Source: Streptococcus suis (GTDB taxonomy: Bacteria > Bacillota > Bacilli > Lactobacillales > Streptococcaceae). From it: 64,000 bases of DNA. Position 1 is the first letter of the stretch. Every line of letters begins with the position of its first letter. A program made the translations under genes and the position numbers. The stretch is from contig CP102145.1 in assembly GCA_024583055.1 (NCBI GenBank), forward strand, positions 248,001-312,000. Reading direction: 5' to 3'. Below the pieces are notes generated by a model, which was given only the letters and a program-made list of their open reading frames with translations, searched no databases and was not told where the DNA came from. Positions 55,158 to 63,165 of this stretch are shown piece after piece.

Positions 55158-56016
55158 ACTTTTTCCGTACACCGGTTCCAATTTTCTGCTGGTTTACTGT
55201 GTCCAAGAAGTGGTCATAGGTCTGTTTAACGGCGGGGAATTTTTGAGAGGTTCCAGTGGAAAGGGCTAGATTTTCTAAGAAAATTGGGAAGATTCCCTTT
55301 TTATAGAGTTCTCCTTGAAAGAAGAATTTATCAGTAACCTTGTCAATAAAGATGATCGAGGAGCGCCAGCGGGACTTTCGTGAATGGGACGGTTTCCAGG
55401 AGATTTTGATTTGCTGGTCATAAAAATACCAGCCCATGATATAAATCTTGGTTTCTTGCTGGCGTTTGATATCCTGATACGTACAGGGAAGGGCATAGAC
55501 CGTGCCACGATTGGTTTGCAAGAAAGGCTTGAAATCACGGAAGTTTTTGTAATCCTTCTGGTCAACGATTGTAAATCCTCTGTCCTTGGCAATTTTTTTC
55601 TCATCTACCGTGTAAGAATAGCGGTAGGGGTCAAAGATGATCGACCGTTCATGAACTCGGTAACGCTCTGCCATTTTCTTAAAATGAGGCAAGCTACCAT
55701 AGTTTTCCAGCAAATAAGATGTCGTAGCACCTCTATGGCTGATATTTGGCTGGATGTCAAGGATACGGCAGGTATCCAAGCTATCGTGAGGGACTGCGCC
55801 AAGGCCAATCAGGAGTTGCTCCCTTGTAAAATGACTGGCAAAGCGGGCTTGGGAAGTCTGACCGTTCTCACTCTGGCTGTCTACAAAAAGCGTTTCGCCC
55901 TAGCTAAAAACGATTATATAATTCTCATGCTGTTCGGCTTTTCTTTCGATAGGAATGCTGTATAATTGGTGAAAAGTGGGTAAATCCAGGAGTTGTCCAA
56001 GTTTCATTTTTTTCAT
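55156..56016 (-). pseudogene. Unrecognised protein gene with one in-frame amber stop
   Basis: From ATG 56016 (MKKMKLGQLLDLPTFHQLYS) the frame is open for 286 codons apart from TAG at 55900-55902, codon 39. The remainder (HFTREQLLIGLGAVPHDSL... to GTGVRKK) is undisturbed. The N-terminus looks like a short regulator-type leader, but I recognise no domain. Either a fresh pseudogene or a protein starting downstream of the stop (TTG 55779). Confidence 0.6.
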
Positions 56017-56099
56017 AAAACCAGTATAGCAGAAAATTTTCTGCAAATCCAGTTAAAAGTAAAACTTGTTAAACTTATTTTTAAAAAGAAATGCTCTGA

Positions 56100-56905
56100 C
56101 TACATTTCCTTGGAATCAAAGCCTTCAAAGATTTGTATGTCAAAGCGTTTTTTATTGCTAATGTATGCTTGAGGGGTCTTTACTGTATAGACCACCAGAG
56201 GGATGCGAAAGAGCAGGCGAATTAGATTGAGCGATGGATTTTTCTGAAATTCATGCTCGTAGGTGATAAAGTCTGGTCGTGTGAGACAATTAGTCAGCAG
56301 GTGCTTGATAGCAAAGTAAATCAGCCCCTTTTGCCCACTTAAATCACCAGACAATTGTCCACGAATATAGTTAGGGCGATGTTTTTTAAAATAGGCGACA
56401 ACCAGGGGATTGAAGGATTCCACCATAAAAGCTCCTGTGTAGCTATCCAGATAGCTGGTCACGCGCTGACAGACTTCCAGAACGTCCCTGCTCTCCGACT
56501 TGATTTCTACGATGAGAGGCACCTTGCCTGCTACCAGATCCAAGATATCAGCCAGGCGAGGAATGCCTTCTTGGCTATTGAAAAGCTTGTATTTTTGCAG
56601 TTCTTGATAGTGGCAATCTTCGATATTTTGGTCAATGCCAGAGGTTCTAAGCAAGCTGGGGTCATGGATGAGGACTAGTTCCTTGTCCTTGGTCATCCGG
56701 ATGTCAAACTCGATACCGTAGCCTTTCTGCACAGCTAGAGCATAGGCTGCCAGACTATTTTCCGGTGCAGCTCCGCTATTATCATAAAAACCCCTGTGAG
56801 CATAATCCCAGCCCAGAAAGGACCAAAGTCAACCCGCCCCATGCGAGGTTTGAGCAAAAAAATCAATAAACCAATGAGAATGAGGAATCCGAGTAAATAA
56901 AGCAT
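56100..56905 (-). pseudogene. Membrane-anchored glycerophosphodiester phosphodiesterase, frameshifted
   Basis: ATG 56905 (after AAAGG) starts a hydrophobic anchor, MLYLLGFLILIGLLIFLLKP, that should lead into WDYAHRGFYDNSG and PENSLAAYALAVQKGYGIEFDI, the GDPD catalytic start with HRG and E-x-D. One base is missing near 56806-56820, which puts the two parts in different frames. The C-terminal part stays open for 210 codons with HDPSLLRTSG. The intact family hydrolyses glycerophosphodiesters. Confidence 0.75.
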
Positions 56906-56915
56906 AGCAACCTTT

Positions 56916-57960
56916 CTAGGAATAATCCCCGTGCCGGACTAAAATCATGGTCAGGAAGGACAGGATGGAGAAGAGGAGGGCATAGGGAAATAGGGCATCA
57001 AATCCCAGCAACTCCATGAGAAGGGAGTCACAATCTGCGCCGCCATAGAGGCAGTGTAGTACATGCCAGTGTACTTGCCCACATCCGCAACATGACTCAT
57101 CTCTACAATCATAGGCAGGGAATTAACATTGATGAAGGCCCAACCCACCCCCATAATAGCAAAAGATAGATAGACCAGGGCTGAAAAAGCGGCCAGGATG
57201 ATACCGAGAAGATAGGTCGTGGAAAACAGGCAAATTCCTAATAAAATCGCCTTTCTGCGACCGATTTTTGTCCCTAAAAATCCAGAGGGAATATAGGTAA
57301 TGATTGCTGCAATAGCAGCCAGCATGAGCGAGCGTGCCACCTGGCCAGCATCCATGTCCCAGACAGCGATAGCATAGCGTGAAAAAGCAGTCGTAATGCC
57401 GTTGTAGGCTATGAACCACAGGAAGATGGACACCAGCAGGAAAAAAAGGGAAATCTTGACTTCCTTGTCGAGCTCGCCCGTTCCTCTAGTCTTTTACTCT
57501 TCGTTTTGGACTGGGATGGCCATTTTTTCTCATCAATTTTCCAGCGGAGAATGGCAAAGCTGACTAGCAAAATGAGTCCAACTGTCAGGAAGAGGTCAGT
57601 ATAGTCAGGCTGGTCTGACTTATCGACCAGCAGGGCTAGGGCAATGAGCGTTAGAATTGCACCGACAGCACCCATAAGATTGATGATGGCATTAGCCTTG
57701 CTACGCAAAGGCTTGGATGTCAAATCGGGCATGAGGGCAATAGCAGGAGCCCGAGAAATGGACATGGCAAATAAGACAAGTCCCAAGCCAAGATTGAAGA
57801 GCCAGAAAAGTTTGTGGCTGGTCGCATAGGGGAGAAGGACCAGTCCAAAGCAGGTTAGCAGACTGCCTAGAAAGACGAAGGGAATCCGCTTGCCGTTCCG
57901 GCTGTTGAACCTGTCAGACAAGGCACCAAAATAGGGTAGGAGAAAGAGAGAAAGAATATA
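56916..57960 (-). pseudogene. MFS/GPH-type sugar transporter, truncated and frameshifted
   Basis: Reading leftward: FLLPYFGALSDRFNSRNGKRIPFVFLG and several membrane segments, a frameshift near 57470-57485, then ISLFFLLVSIFLWFIAYNG and more segments, a second shift near 57013, and an ending LFSILSFLTMILVRHGDYS. The first membrane span upstream of FLLPYF is absent. The gene stood 11 bases before the phosphodiesterase gene, so the two probably formed an operon. Confidence 0.75.
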
Positions 57961-58040
57961 TTTGCTTTTAAGTAGGATGAGCTACCATTAATTTTGGTAG
58001 TTTTTATATTTTGGTGCTAAACTGGTGCTAACGATAAAAG

Positions 58041-58076
58041 AAAACCGATGAAACACTTTATTTCATGCGGTTTTTT
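58041..58076. terminator. Hairpin next to the distal att site
   Basis: AAAACCGATGAAA pairs with TTTCATGCGGTTTT (one bulged C) with Ts on both sides; it could stop transcription leaving the island. Confidence 0.7.
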
Positions 58077-58089
58077 GAGTAACTTATTC

Positions 58090-58100
58090 TATTCCCACTC
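58090..58100. other. Distal attachment core of the guaA island
   Basis: TATTCCCACTC, identical and in the same orientation to 63167-63177 inside the last codons of guaA. Flanking bases differ at both copies. Confidence 0.75.
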
Positions 58101-58151
58101 TATCGTATATGCCCTATCTAGAATCCAGTTGTATCAAGACTTTTTGCAAGC

Positions 58152-59426
58152 TTACTCTTGTTTTGGTGGGGTTTTTGGTGGGGAATTAAGTTTATTCCTT
58201 GAAAAGTTTTGATTACCATTAAAATTGATTTGTGAATTTTCAGCATATACAATGTTGATATTACCTTTCATGTTTTTAACAATGGCTTCATCAGCACCTC
58301 CCCACATGTGCGAGTAGTGCCGAAGTGTAATTTCTGGACTTGAATGTCCCATGCGCTTTGACAAAATTAGAACAGAAACGTTGAACTCATTTATGAGATA
58401 TGAAGCGTGTGAATGTCGTAGACCTTTAGGTTGAATTCTCTTGACATTTGCCAACTTAGCGTATCTCGTTATAATTCTTCCTATTGTCGACTTTACCATA
58501 GGATGTCCATCATAAGAGAATATGAAATCACTTTCTCCCCCTAAACCTAACATTAATTGTACATCTCGCCAATTTTTGAGAATGGTCAAGGTATCGTCGT
58601 CAAGCATGATAATCCTATTTCCTGAATCAGATTTTGTGTATGTTTGAATGTACCAATCTTTCTTGCTACGGAAGATTAACATATTGTGGACTCGCATTTT
58701 ACCTGTGTTGAAATCAATGTCGCTCCACTTTAACGCACATCCTTCATTTACCCGAATTCCGGTCATGAAGTAAAGCCAAAGCATAACGAAGGATAAATGC
58801 TCATACACATCTTCAATAAAAATATGAGAAATAATAGCTTCAAACTCTGTCTTGGTCCAGTACTCGACAATTGCCTTTCCTTTTGCGATTGCTTTTACCT
58901 GTTTTGAGATGTTTTTTTCTACATAGTTCATTTCAACTGCAAAGTCAAGAGCTTTACGAAACATTCCAAATACAAGTGAAGCGTAACTTTGTGAATAACC
59001 GGCCCCACTATCTGATTGACTCGTTAATAGCCAAGTTCGAAAATCATGTACGTCTTCGATAGATAGTTTTCGAAGTGGAATTCCTGCAAAGCGATCCGCT
59101 ATCTCTTCTAGTTTTTTGTGACGAACTTCGTAGGTTTCTGCCTTGACTGTTGTCTTATAATAGGGAATATATTTCTGTCTCATAAAGACATCAAAATGCA
59201 AATTGTAATTTGAATAACCATTGGCTTCGTGATATTCTTTTTTTATCCTTGTTAACTCCCGATTGGCATCAGCAGCAGTTGTAAAGCGCCTCCCGTGCTG
59301 ATCTTTTCGACTTTTGACTCGAATTCGTTCTCCTGTCACCTTATCAATCCCGAGCTCCGTCTGATAAAAAAATTTCTTATCTCCTTCCTTATACACACCA
59401 GGAAATTTTGTTCTTTTTTGAGTCAT
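58152..59426 (-). CDS. Tyrosine recombinase (phage-type integrase)
   Basis: 424 residues. An AP2-like arm-binding N-terminus (GVYKEGDKKFFYQTELG), a SAM-like core-binding domain (about 70-180) and the catalytic domain with TGIRVNEGCALKW (Arg), LRHSHASYLI (His-x-x-Arg reversed context), GHSSPEIT and LRHYSHMW with the nucleophilic Tyr. The last residues PPKTPPKQE come from a GGTGGG-rich stretch repeated near the other island end. I chose ATG 59426, one base past the DUF3173 gene. Confidence 0.93.
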   Translation of the reverse strand: MTQKRTKFPGVYKEGDKKFFYQTELGIDKVTGERIRVKSRKDQHGRRFTTAADANRELTRIKKEYHEANGYSNYNLHFDVFMRQKYIPYYKTTVKAETYEVRHKKLEEIADRFAGIPLRKLSIEDVHDFRTWLLTSQSDSGAGYSQSYASLVFGMFRKALDFAVEMNYVEKNISKQVKAIAKGKAIVEYWTKTEFEAIISHIFIEDVYEHLSFVMLWLYFMTGIRVNEGCALKWSDIDFNTGKMRVHNMLIFRSKKDWYIQTYTKSDSGNRIIMLDDDTLTILKNWRDVQLMLGLGGESDFIFSYDGHPMVKSTIGRIITRYAKLANVKRIQPKGLRHSHASYLINEFNVSVLILSKRMGHSSPEITLRHYSHMWGGADEAIVKNMKGNINIVYAENSQINFNGNQNFSRNKLNSPPKTPPKQE

Positions 59427-59427
59427 C

Positions 59428-59634
59428 TTATTTATTCTCCATCTCTTCAGAAATTGAAACACCAAGAATTGACTCAACTGCGCTTGCTGGTACTTGACCA
59501 AGTTTACGATTATTATAAAACGTATATCCTTTTTGTACCATAATCAACTTTGCTTTGCAAATAATTGAAATAGCAGTGCCTTCCTTAAAACCTAATTTTT
59601 TTAAATCTTCTTTATTAACCATTAATTGCGTCAT
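59428..59634 (-). CDS. DUF3173 protein (excisionase-like)
   Basis: 68 residues: MTQLMVNKEDLKKLGFKEGTA, then YNNRKLGQVPASAVESILG. DUF3173 proteins sit directly upstream of integrases in streptococcal integrative elements and are assumed to steer excision. Here the stop is one base from the integrase ATG. AAAGGAAT precedes its ATG. Confidence 0.8.
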   Translation of the reverse strand: MTQLMVNKEDLKKLGFKEGTAISIICKAKLIMVQKGYTFYNNRKLGQVPASAVESILGVSISEEMENK

Positions 59635-59796
59635 TTCAGTAAATTCCTTTCAAAATATCTTGTATAGTTGTAGAAGCCTATGCAGATTTTTAACTTCTTA
59701 TAAATATTATGCCTCATTCTTTATCAGTTCATCGAAAAATGACGCAACAATTTTTGGGAGTATATTCCAACGATAACTTTCAATAAAGACAAATCT

Positions 59797-59997
59797 ATGG
59801 AAATGGTGAATACCAAAGGTGATACTCGAACTGGAACTTGGACATTGACAGGTGAAGAACTGCTTATTGAAATTACAAGTGGTGCGGATGCTTCGGCTGA
59901 GCTACCTAAAGGTGAAATTAAATCTCTCTATGTTCAATTCATCGGTGTAAATGAAGCTGGTTTCCCAACATTCAGTGGCACCTTTAATAAAAAATAG
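59797..59997 (+). pseudogene. C-terminal fragment of a small secreted or lipocalin-like protein
   Basis: An in-frame reading of ITFNKDKSMEMVNTKGDTRTGTWTLTGEELLIE runs to FPTFSGTFNKK. The beta-rich pattern suggests a small extracytoplasmic domain. No start codon with ribosome binding site and no signal peptide; the frame closes just upstream. On the strand opposite to the island genes. Likely a remnant. Confidence 0.45.
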
Positions 59998-60017
59998 CTA
60001 ATCTGCTTGATGATATA

Positions 60018-60052
60018 AAAAAGTTCCAGTTCAACCAAATCTGGAACTTTTT
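60018..60052. terminator. Bidirectional terminator
   Basis: AAAAAGTTCCAG (60018-60029) and CTGGAACTTTTT (60041-60052) are perfectly complementary; ends the polymerase operon on the minus strand. Confidence 0.88.
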
Positions 60053-60053
60053 G

Positions 60054-60347
60054 TTAATTTAGATGTGTCGTCGTTTTCTTGTAGACGAACTTCCTGATTC
60101 GTTTACTTTCTTCAAACTGGACCACGTCAAAGATGAAATAGTGATCTCGATTATCAAGCGCATTTTCCTTATTCAGCTTAAAGTAGGCTGATTGGGAGCG
60201 CGCCATCGAGGTCAAGATATCAGCAGTCAAGAATGTTAGAGGAATGTGCATCGCAGAGTAGCGGTAGAAGTCCCTCTCAAAATTTTGGTAGCTTTCGCTG
60301 AAATAGTCGATCTGTAGCTCATTTCGTTCAAATTCAAGCCGATTCAT
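60054..60347 (-). CDS. Small protein of the polymerase operon (possibly DUF5960)
   Basis: 97 residues from ATG 60347, which follows GGAGG; an in-frame start at 60365 is less likely. LQIDYFSESYQNFERDFYRYSAMHIPLTFL and DNRDHYFIFDVVQFEES are conserved-looking blocks that I associate tentatively with DUF5960. It overlaps the previous gene by 14 bases. Function unknown. Confidence 0.6.
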   Translation of the reverse strand: MNRLEFERNELQIDYFSESYQNFERDFYRYSAMHIPLTFLTADILTSMARSQSAYFKLNKENALDNRDHYFIFDVVQFEESKRIRKFVYKKTTTHLN

Positions 60348-60684
60348 ATTCCACCTCCAAGTCAATTGATAGAATATCCTTTATAGGGATGCTGACGAAG
60401 CTAGTTCTCGTTTTGAAAGAAACATTCTGGAATGTTAGATTGTCCACTTTTCCAGTGTAGTATTGTCCAGGAATAGCGATAATACCGCTTAGCTGATTGC
60501 TATAGAGTTGGTTTAACAGAAGTAGCTTATCAGCCAGCGTCAACTCTGATGAGTAGTCAACCTTGTTTAGTTCGTTGTCTAGTCCTGCGGTGTGCTCGGA
60601 CAGAAAAAATCCCATCCATTTTGCCATCTTTCGGTCTTGGTATTCCCTAGCAACTTGAAATGGCAGGTAACTTCTGTCAATCAT
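60334..60684 (-). CDS. Small protein following the Y-family polymerase (YolD-like position)
   Basis: 116 residues: MIDRSYLPFQVAREYQDRKMAKWMGFFLSEHT, then ELTLADKLLLLNQLYSNQ and a beta-rich C-terminus. Its ATG overlaps the polymerase stop by 4 bases. In Bacilli a YolD-type gene is paired with UvrX-type polymerases; the position and MAKWMGFFLSEH block suggest an equivalent partner, which is inference. Confidence 0.65.
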   Translation of the reverse strand: MIDRSYLPFQVAREYQDRKMAKWMGFFLSEHTAGLDNELNKVDYSSELTLADKLLLLNQLYSNQLSGIIAIPGQYYTGKVDNLTFQNVSFKTRTSFVSIPIKDILSIDLEVEYESA

Positions 60685-62096
60685 TTTAATCCCTCCAATC
60701 CGCCGGCAGAGTGACCGCCGACAAGTTTACTTCGAGCAATGGCCCGTGAGTTATCTAGTAAAGCTGACGCCTTCTGTACGGAAATATATCCGTATTTATC
60801 TCTTAGCTGGTCAATAGTCGTTTCTAACTTCTCCTCAAGTTCGATAACTTCGTTATCATCAAACAGTGAGAGGACCGCAAAGTTTTCATCTACCAGCCCA
60901 TCGTATCGCACAGCGATACTCCTAACAGCGCCTCCCGTGTACTTTGCACGGAAAAGGGAGATGACATGGTCTTGGAAGATAATTGTCCGACTATTTGGGT
61001 TGATTTTACGCTGTACATTGATAGGTTTCTTATTTTCAAATCTTGAGTAGCCAACTGTGATGTGGACCACAGTTGCTTTTTTATGCTTTCTACGCAGGCG
61101 AATAGCTACCTGCTCAGCCATTTCACGTAGCACAAGCTCAATATCGCTCTGCCTTAGATAGTCCTTATGTAGTACCTGGGAATTACCAATTCCCGTTTTC
61201 TTAGGTTTGTAGGGTTCGTGAACATTAGACTCGTCAATGCCATTAGCGTGAAACCAATGCTGGACTCCTATGACACCAAACTCTTTTTTGAGTATCGTAG
61301 GATCAAAATTAGCTAAGTCTTTGATAGTGTAGATGCCTAGCTTATTCATCCGTTCTTCGGTCTGGTGCCCAATTCCCCAGAAATCCGTCATCTTTGGAAT
61401 GTTCCACACTTTGGTTTCAACATCTTCGTAGGACCAGTTAGCCCGCATAGTGATTGACTTTTTAGCTTCGTTATCGAGAGCTAGTTTTGCCAATAGTGGA
61501 TTCGAATTACTCATGCCAACTGTTGAGTAAACACCTGTCTTTAGCCAAATATCCTGCTGAAGTTTAGCTGAGATAATATCTAGCTTATCTTTCTTAGACA
61601 AGGTTTTGTTTGGCACGAAGTAATTGAGTGACTGGGTCAAATCAATAAACGCCTCATCAATGGAGTAAGGGTGTATATCATTGACAGCAGCATAGTCCTG
61701 AAAAACTCTTTGAATCTCGAGATTTTTCTGAATGTATAGGGACATACGTGGCGGAACTATGAAAGTGCGCATAGCCCAATTTTCAATGTAGGAGACAAAT
61801 TTAGGATGTGTTGGCAATCCAGCCTCCTTAGCACGGAAGTAGTTGAACTTGCGTGTATTGACATCAAACGGTAATTCATAGGCACGTCCCACGTTACCTT
61901 TTCCGAAAACCTTTTTAAACATAGGGGATGATGCCAAAATCAGACCTGATGAATTATCCGCCCTACTCATCACACATAGAGAAGTATTGAGCGGGTGTAA
62001 ACCCCTTTCTACACACTCAATCGAGGCGTAAAAAGATTTCATATCAACAAAAGCGATATCTGACTGTGGTTCCTTTGAATAGTCAATATAACCCAT
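60681..62096 (-). CDS. Y-family DNA polymerase (UmuC/ImpB-like)
   Basis: 471 residues. IAFVDMKSFYASIE with the first metal Asp, YSIDEAFIDLT with the Asp-Glu pair, then a helix-hairpin-helix (FWGIGHQTEERMNKLGIYTIKDLA) and the little-finger domain. No beta-clamp motif was sought. The group performs error-prone bypass synthesis. No separate UmuD exists; the self-cleaving repressor upstream supplies the SOS switch, as with HdiR/UmuC in Lactococcus and S. uberis. Confidence 0.9.
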   Translation of the reverse strand: MGYIDYSKEPQSDIAFVDMKSFYASIECVERGLHPLNTSLCVMSRADNSSGLILASSPMFKKVFGKGNVGRAYELPFDVNTRKFNYFRAKEAGLPTHPKFVSYIENWAMRTFIVPPRMSLYIQKNLEIQRVFQDYAAVNDIHPYSIDEAFIDLTQSLNYFVPNKTLSKKDKLDIISAKLQQDIWLKTGVYSTVGMSNSNPLLAKLALDNEAKKSITMRANWSYEDVETKVWNIPKMTDFWGIGHQTEERMNKLGIYTIKDLANFDPTILKKEFGVIGVQHWFHANGIDESNVHEPYKPKKTGIGNSQVLHKDYLRQSDIELVLREMAEQVAIRLRRKHKKATVVHITVGYSRFENKKPINVQRKINPNSRTIIFQDHVISLFRAKYTGGAVRSIAVRYDGLVDENFAVLSLFDDNEVIELEEKLETTIDQLRDKYGYISVQKASALLDNSRAIARSKLVGGHSAGGLEGLK

Positions 62097-62100
62097 AGCA

Positions 62101-62229
62101 TTACCTCGCTTTGAGCTTTCCTAGTTCTTCGACAAGTTCGCTGACGTAATCTGTTATGTCATATTCTTTCTTGTCAGGAACAAATATAATGTGTTCGTCT
62201 TTGATGTAAATCATGTTCTCTACATTCAC
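62101..62229 (-). CDS. 42-residue small protein between repressor and polymerase
   Basis: GTG 62229, eight bases after GAGGAGG, starts a 42-residue acidic protein (VNVENMIYIKDEHIIFVPD... VEELGKLKAR) ending in TAA at 62101-62103. It begins two bases after the repressor stop and ends four bases before the polymerase ATG, so it is part of the operon. No similarity recognised. Confidence 0.65.
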   Translation of the reverse strand: MNVENMIYIKDEHIIFVPDKKEYDITDYVSELVEELGKLKAR

Positions 62230-62231
62230 AT

Positions 62232-62924
62232 TTATACCTCCTCGACTGGTGTAAAATGCCCGACAACCTTACCAACGATATAAAGTTCATCCTCAAATGG
62301 GATAAATCGTTCAGGAACAGATGGATTGATGGAAACCATACGAAAACCGTCTTCGACACGGAATAGTTTTTTGATATATATCGAACCGTTCCAATTCAGT
62401 GCATAAACAGCACCGTCATAATCATATCCTGTCGCTTTGATTAAGGCCACATCTCGGTGTTTATAGACCGGTTCCATGGAAGAACCATCAATCCAAGCAG
62501 CAATATCAAAGCCACTGTACTCATCCTCAGAATAGACTGTTTCAGTTTCATACTCATCAAAATACCCTGCACCAGGTCCAGCAGATAGCTGTACCTCAGA
62601 TAAGACTTTATAAGAGTAGAGTGGTAGGACTTTTTCTGTAATTTCTTGTTGAGTAAGTAAATCCTCAACGTAATTTTCTGCAGCCAATTTATTTTCATCG
62701 TTGAGACGTAAGTAGTTTTCGACAATCTTGTATTCTGATTCGAAATATGTCTCAGCCACTTGGAAAATTTTTGCCAAAGCTGACAAATTTTTTTGATTTG
62801 GTTTTGTAATTCCAGCTTCCCACTTACTGATTGTTATTCGACTAACACCCAATTTTAGTGCAACTTCCGTCTGTGAAATGCCTAGTTGCTCACGTTTTAC
62901 TTTTAATTTTTGAGGCGCGAACAT
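62232..62924 (-). CDS. XRE-S24 self-cleaving repressor (HdiR/LexA-like)
   Basis: 230 residues. N-terminal helix-turn-helix (5-58, LGISQTEVALKLGVSRITISKWE) and a C-terminal S24 protease domain: cleavage site GPGAGYFDE (Ala119-Gly120), catalytic Ser149 in DGSSMEP and Lys185 or Lys186 in YIKKLF. RecA-triggered self-cleavage would release the operon containing the polymerase. Streptococci lack LexA, so such repressors take over this role. It sits first in the operon and probably represses itself. Confidence 0.9.
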   Translation of the reverse strand: MFAPQKLKVKREQLGISQTEVALKLGVSRITISKWEAGITKPNQKNLSALAKIFQVAETYFESEYKIVENYLRLNDENKLAAENYVEDLLTQQEITEKVLPLYSYKVLSEVQLSAGPGAGYFDEYETETVYSEDEYSGFDIAAWIDGSSMEPVYKHRDVALIKATGYDYDGAVYALNWNGSIYIKKLFRVEDGFRMVSINPSVPERFIPFEDELYIVGKVVGHFTPVEEV

Positions 62925-62933
62925 AGTTTCTCC

Positions 62934-62989
62934 TTTTTGTTACTTTATAAAGTTACAAAAAGTATAAAATAAATTTTGAATTTTGGCAA
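62934..62989 (-). promoter_or_regulatory. Repressor-polymerase operon promoter and operator 1
   Basis: On the minus strand TTGCCA (62984-62989), 17-base spacer, TATACT (62961-62966). Immediately downstream, 62934-62961 is a 28-bp palindrome with one mismatched pair (core ACTTTATAAAGT flanked by TTTTTG/CAAAAA), lying over the transcript start. A good repressor operator. Confidence 0.75.
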
Positions 62990-63001
62990 GTGGGAATGTC
63001 A

Positions 63002-63026
63002 ATTTGTAAAACTTAAATTTACAAAT
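63002..63026. promoter_or_regulatory. Probable operator 2
   Basis: ATTTGTAAA and TTTACAAAT flank ACTTAAA: a second, 25-bp imperfect palindrome sharing the TTTGTNA...TNACAAA pattern with operator 1, just upstream of the -35. Confidence 0.55.
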
Positions 63027-63037
63027 GATTCATGAAA

Positions 63038-63069
63038 AAAATCCCGCCAAATTATTTTGGTGGGATTTT
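63038..63069. terminator. Bidirectional terminator between guaA and the island operon
   Basis: AAAATCCCGCCAAA (63038-63051) pairs with TTTGGTGGGATTTT (63056-63069, one G-T pair). Confidence 0.8.
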
Positions 63070-63165
63070 GGTGGGGTACCAAATGATTTTATACCCCTTT
63101 TTACGTTTTATAATAGCTCAAAATGCAGTTAAATCAACAATCTTGGTTCAAATTAGTTTATTAAA

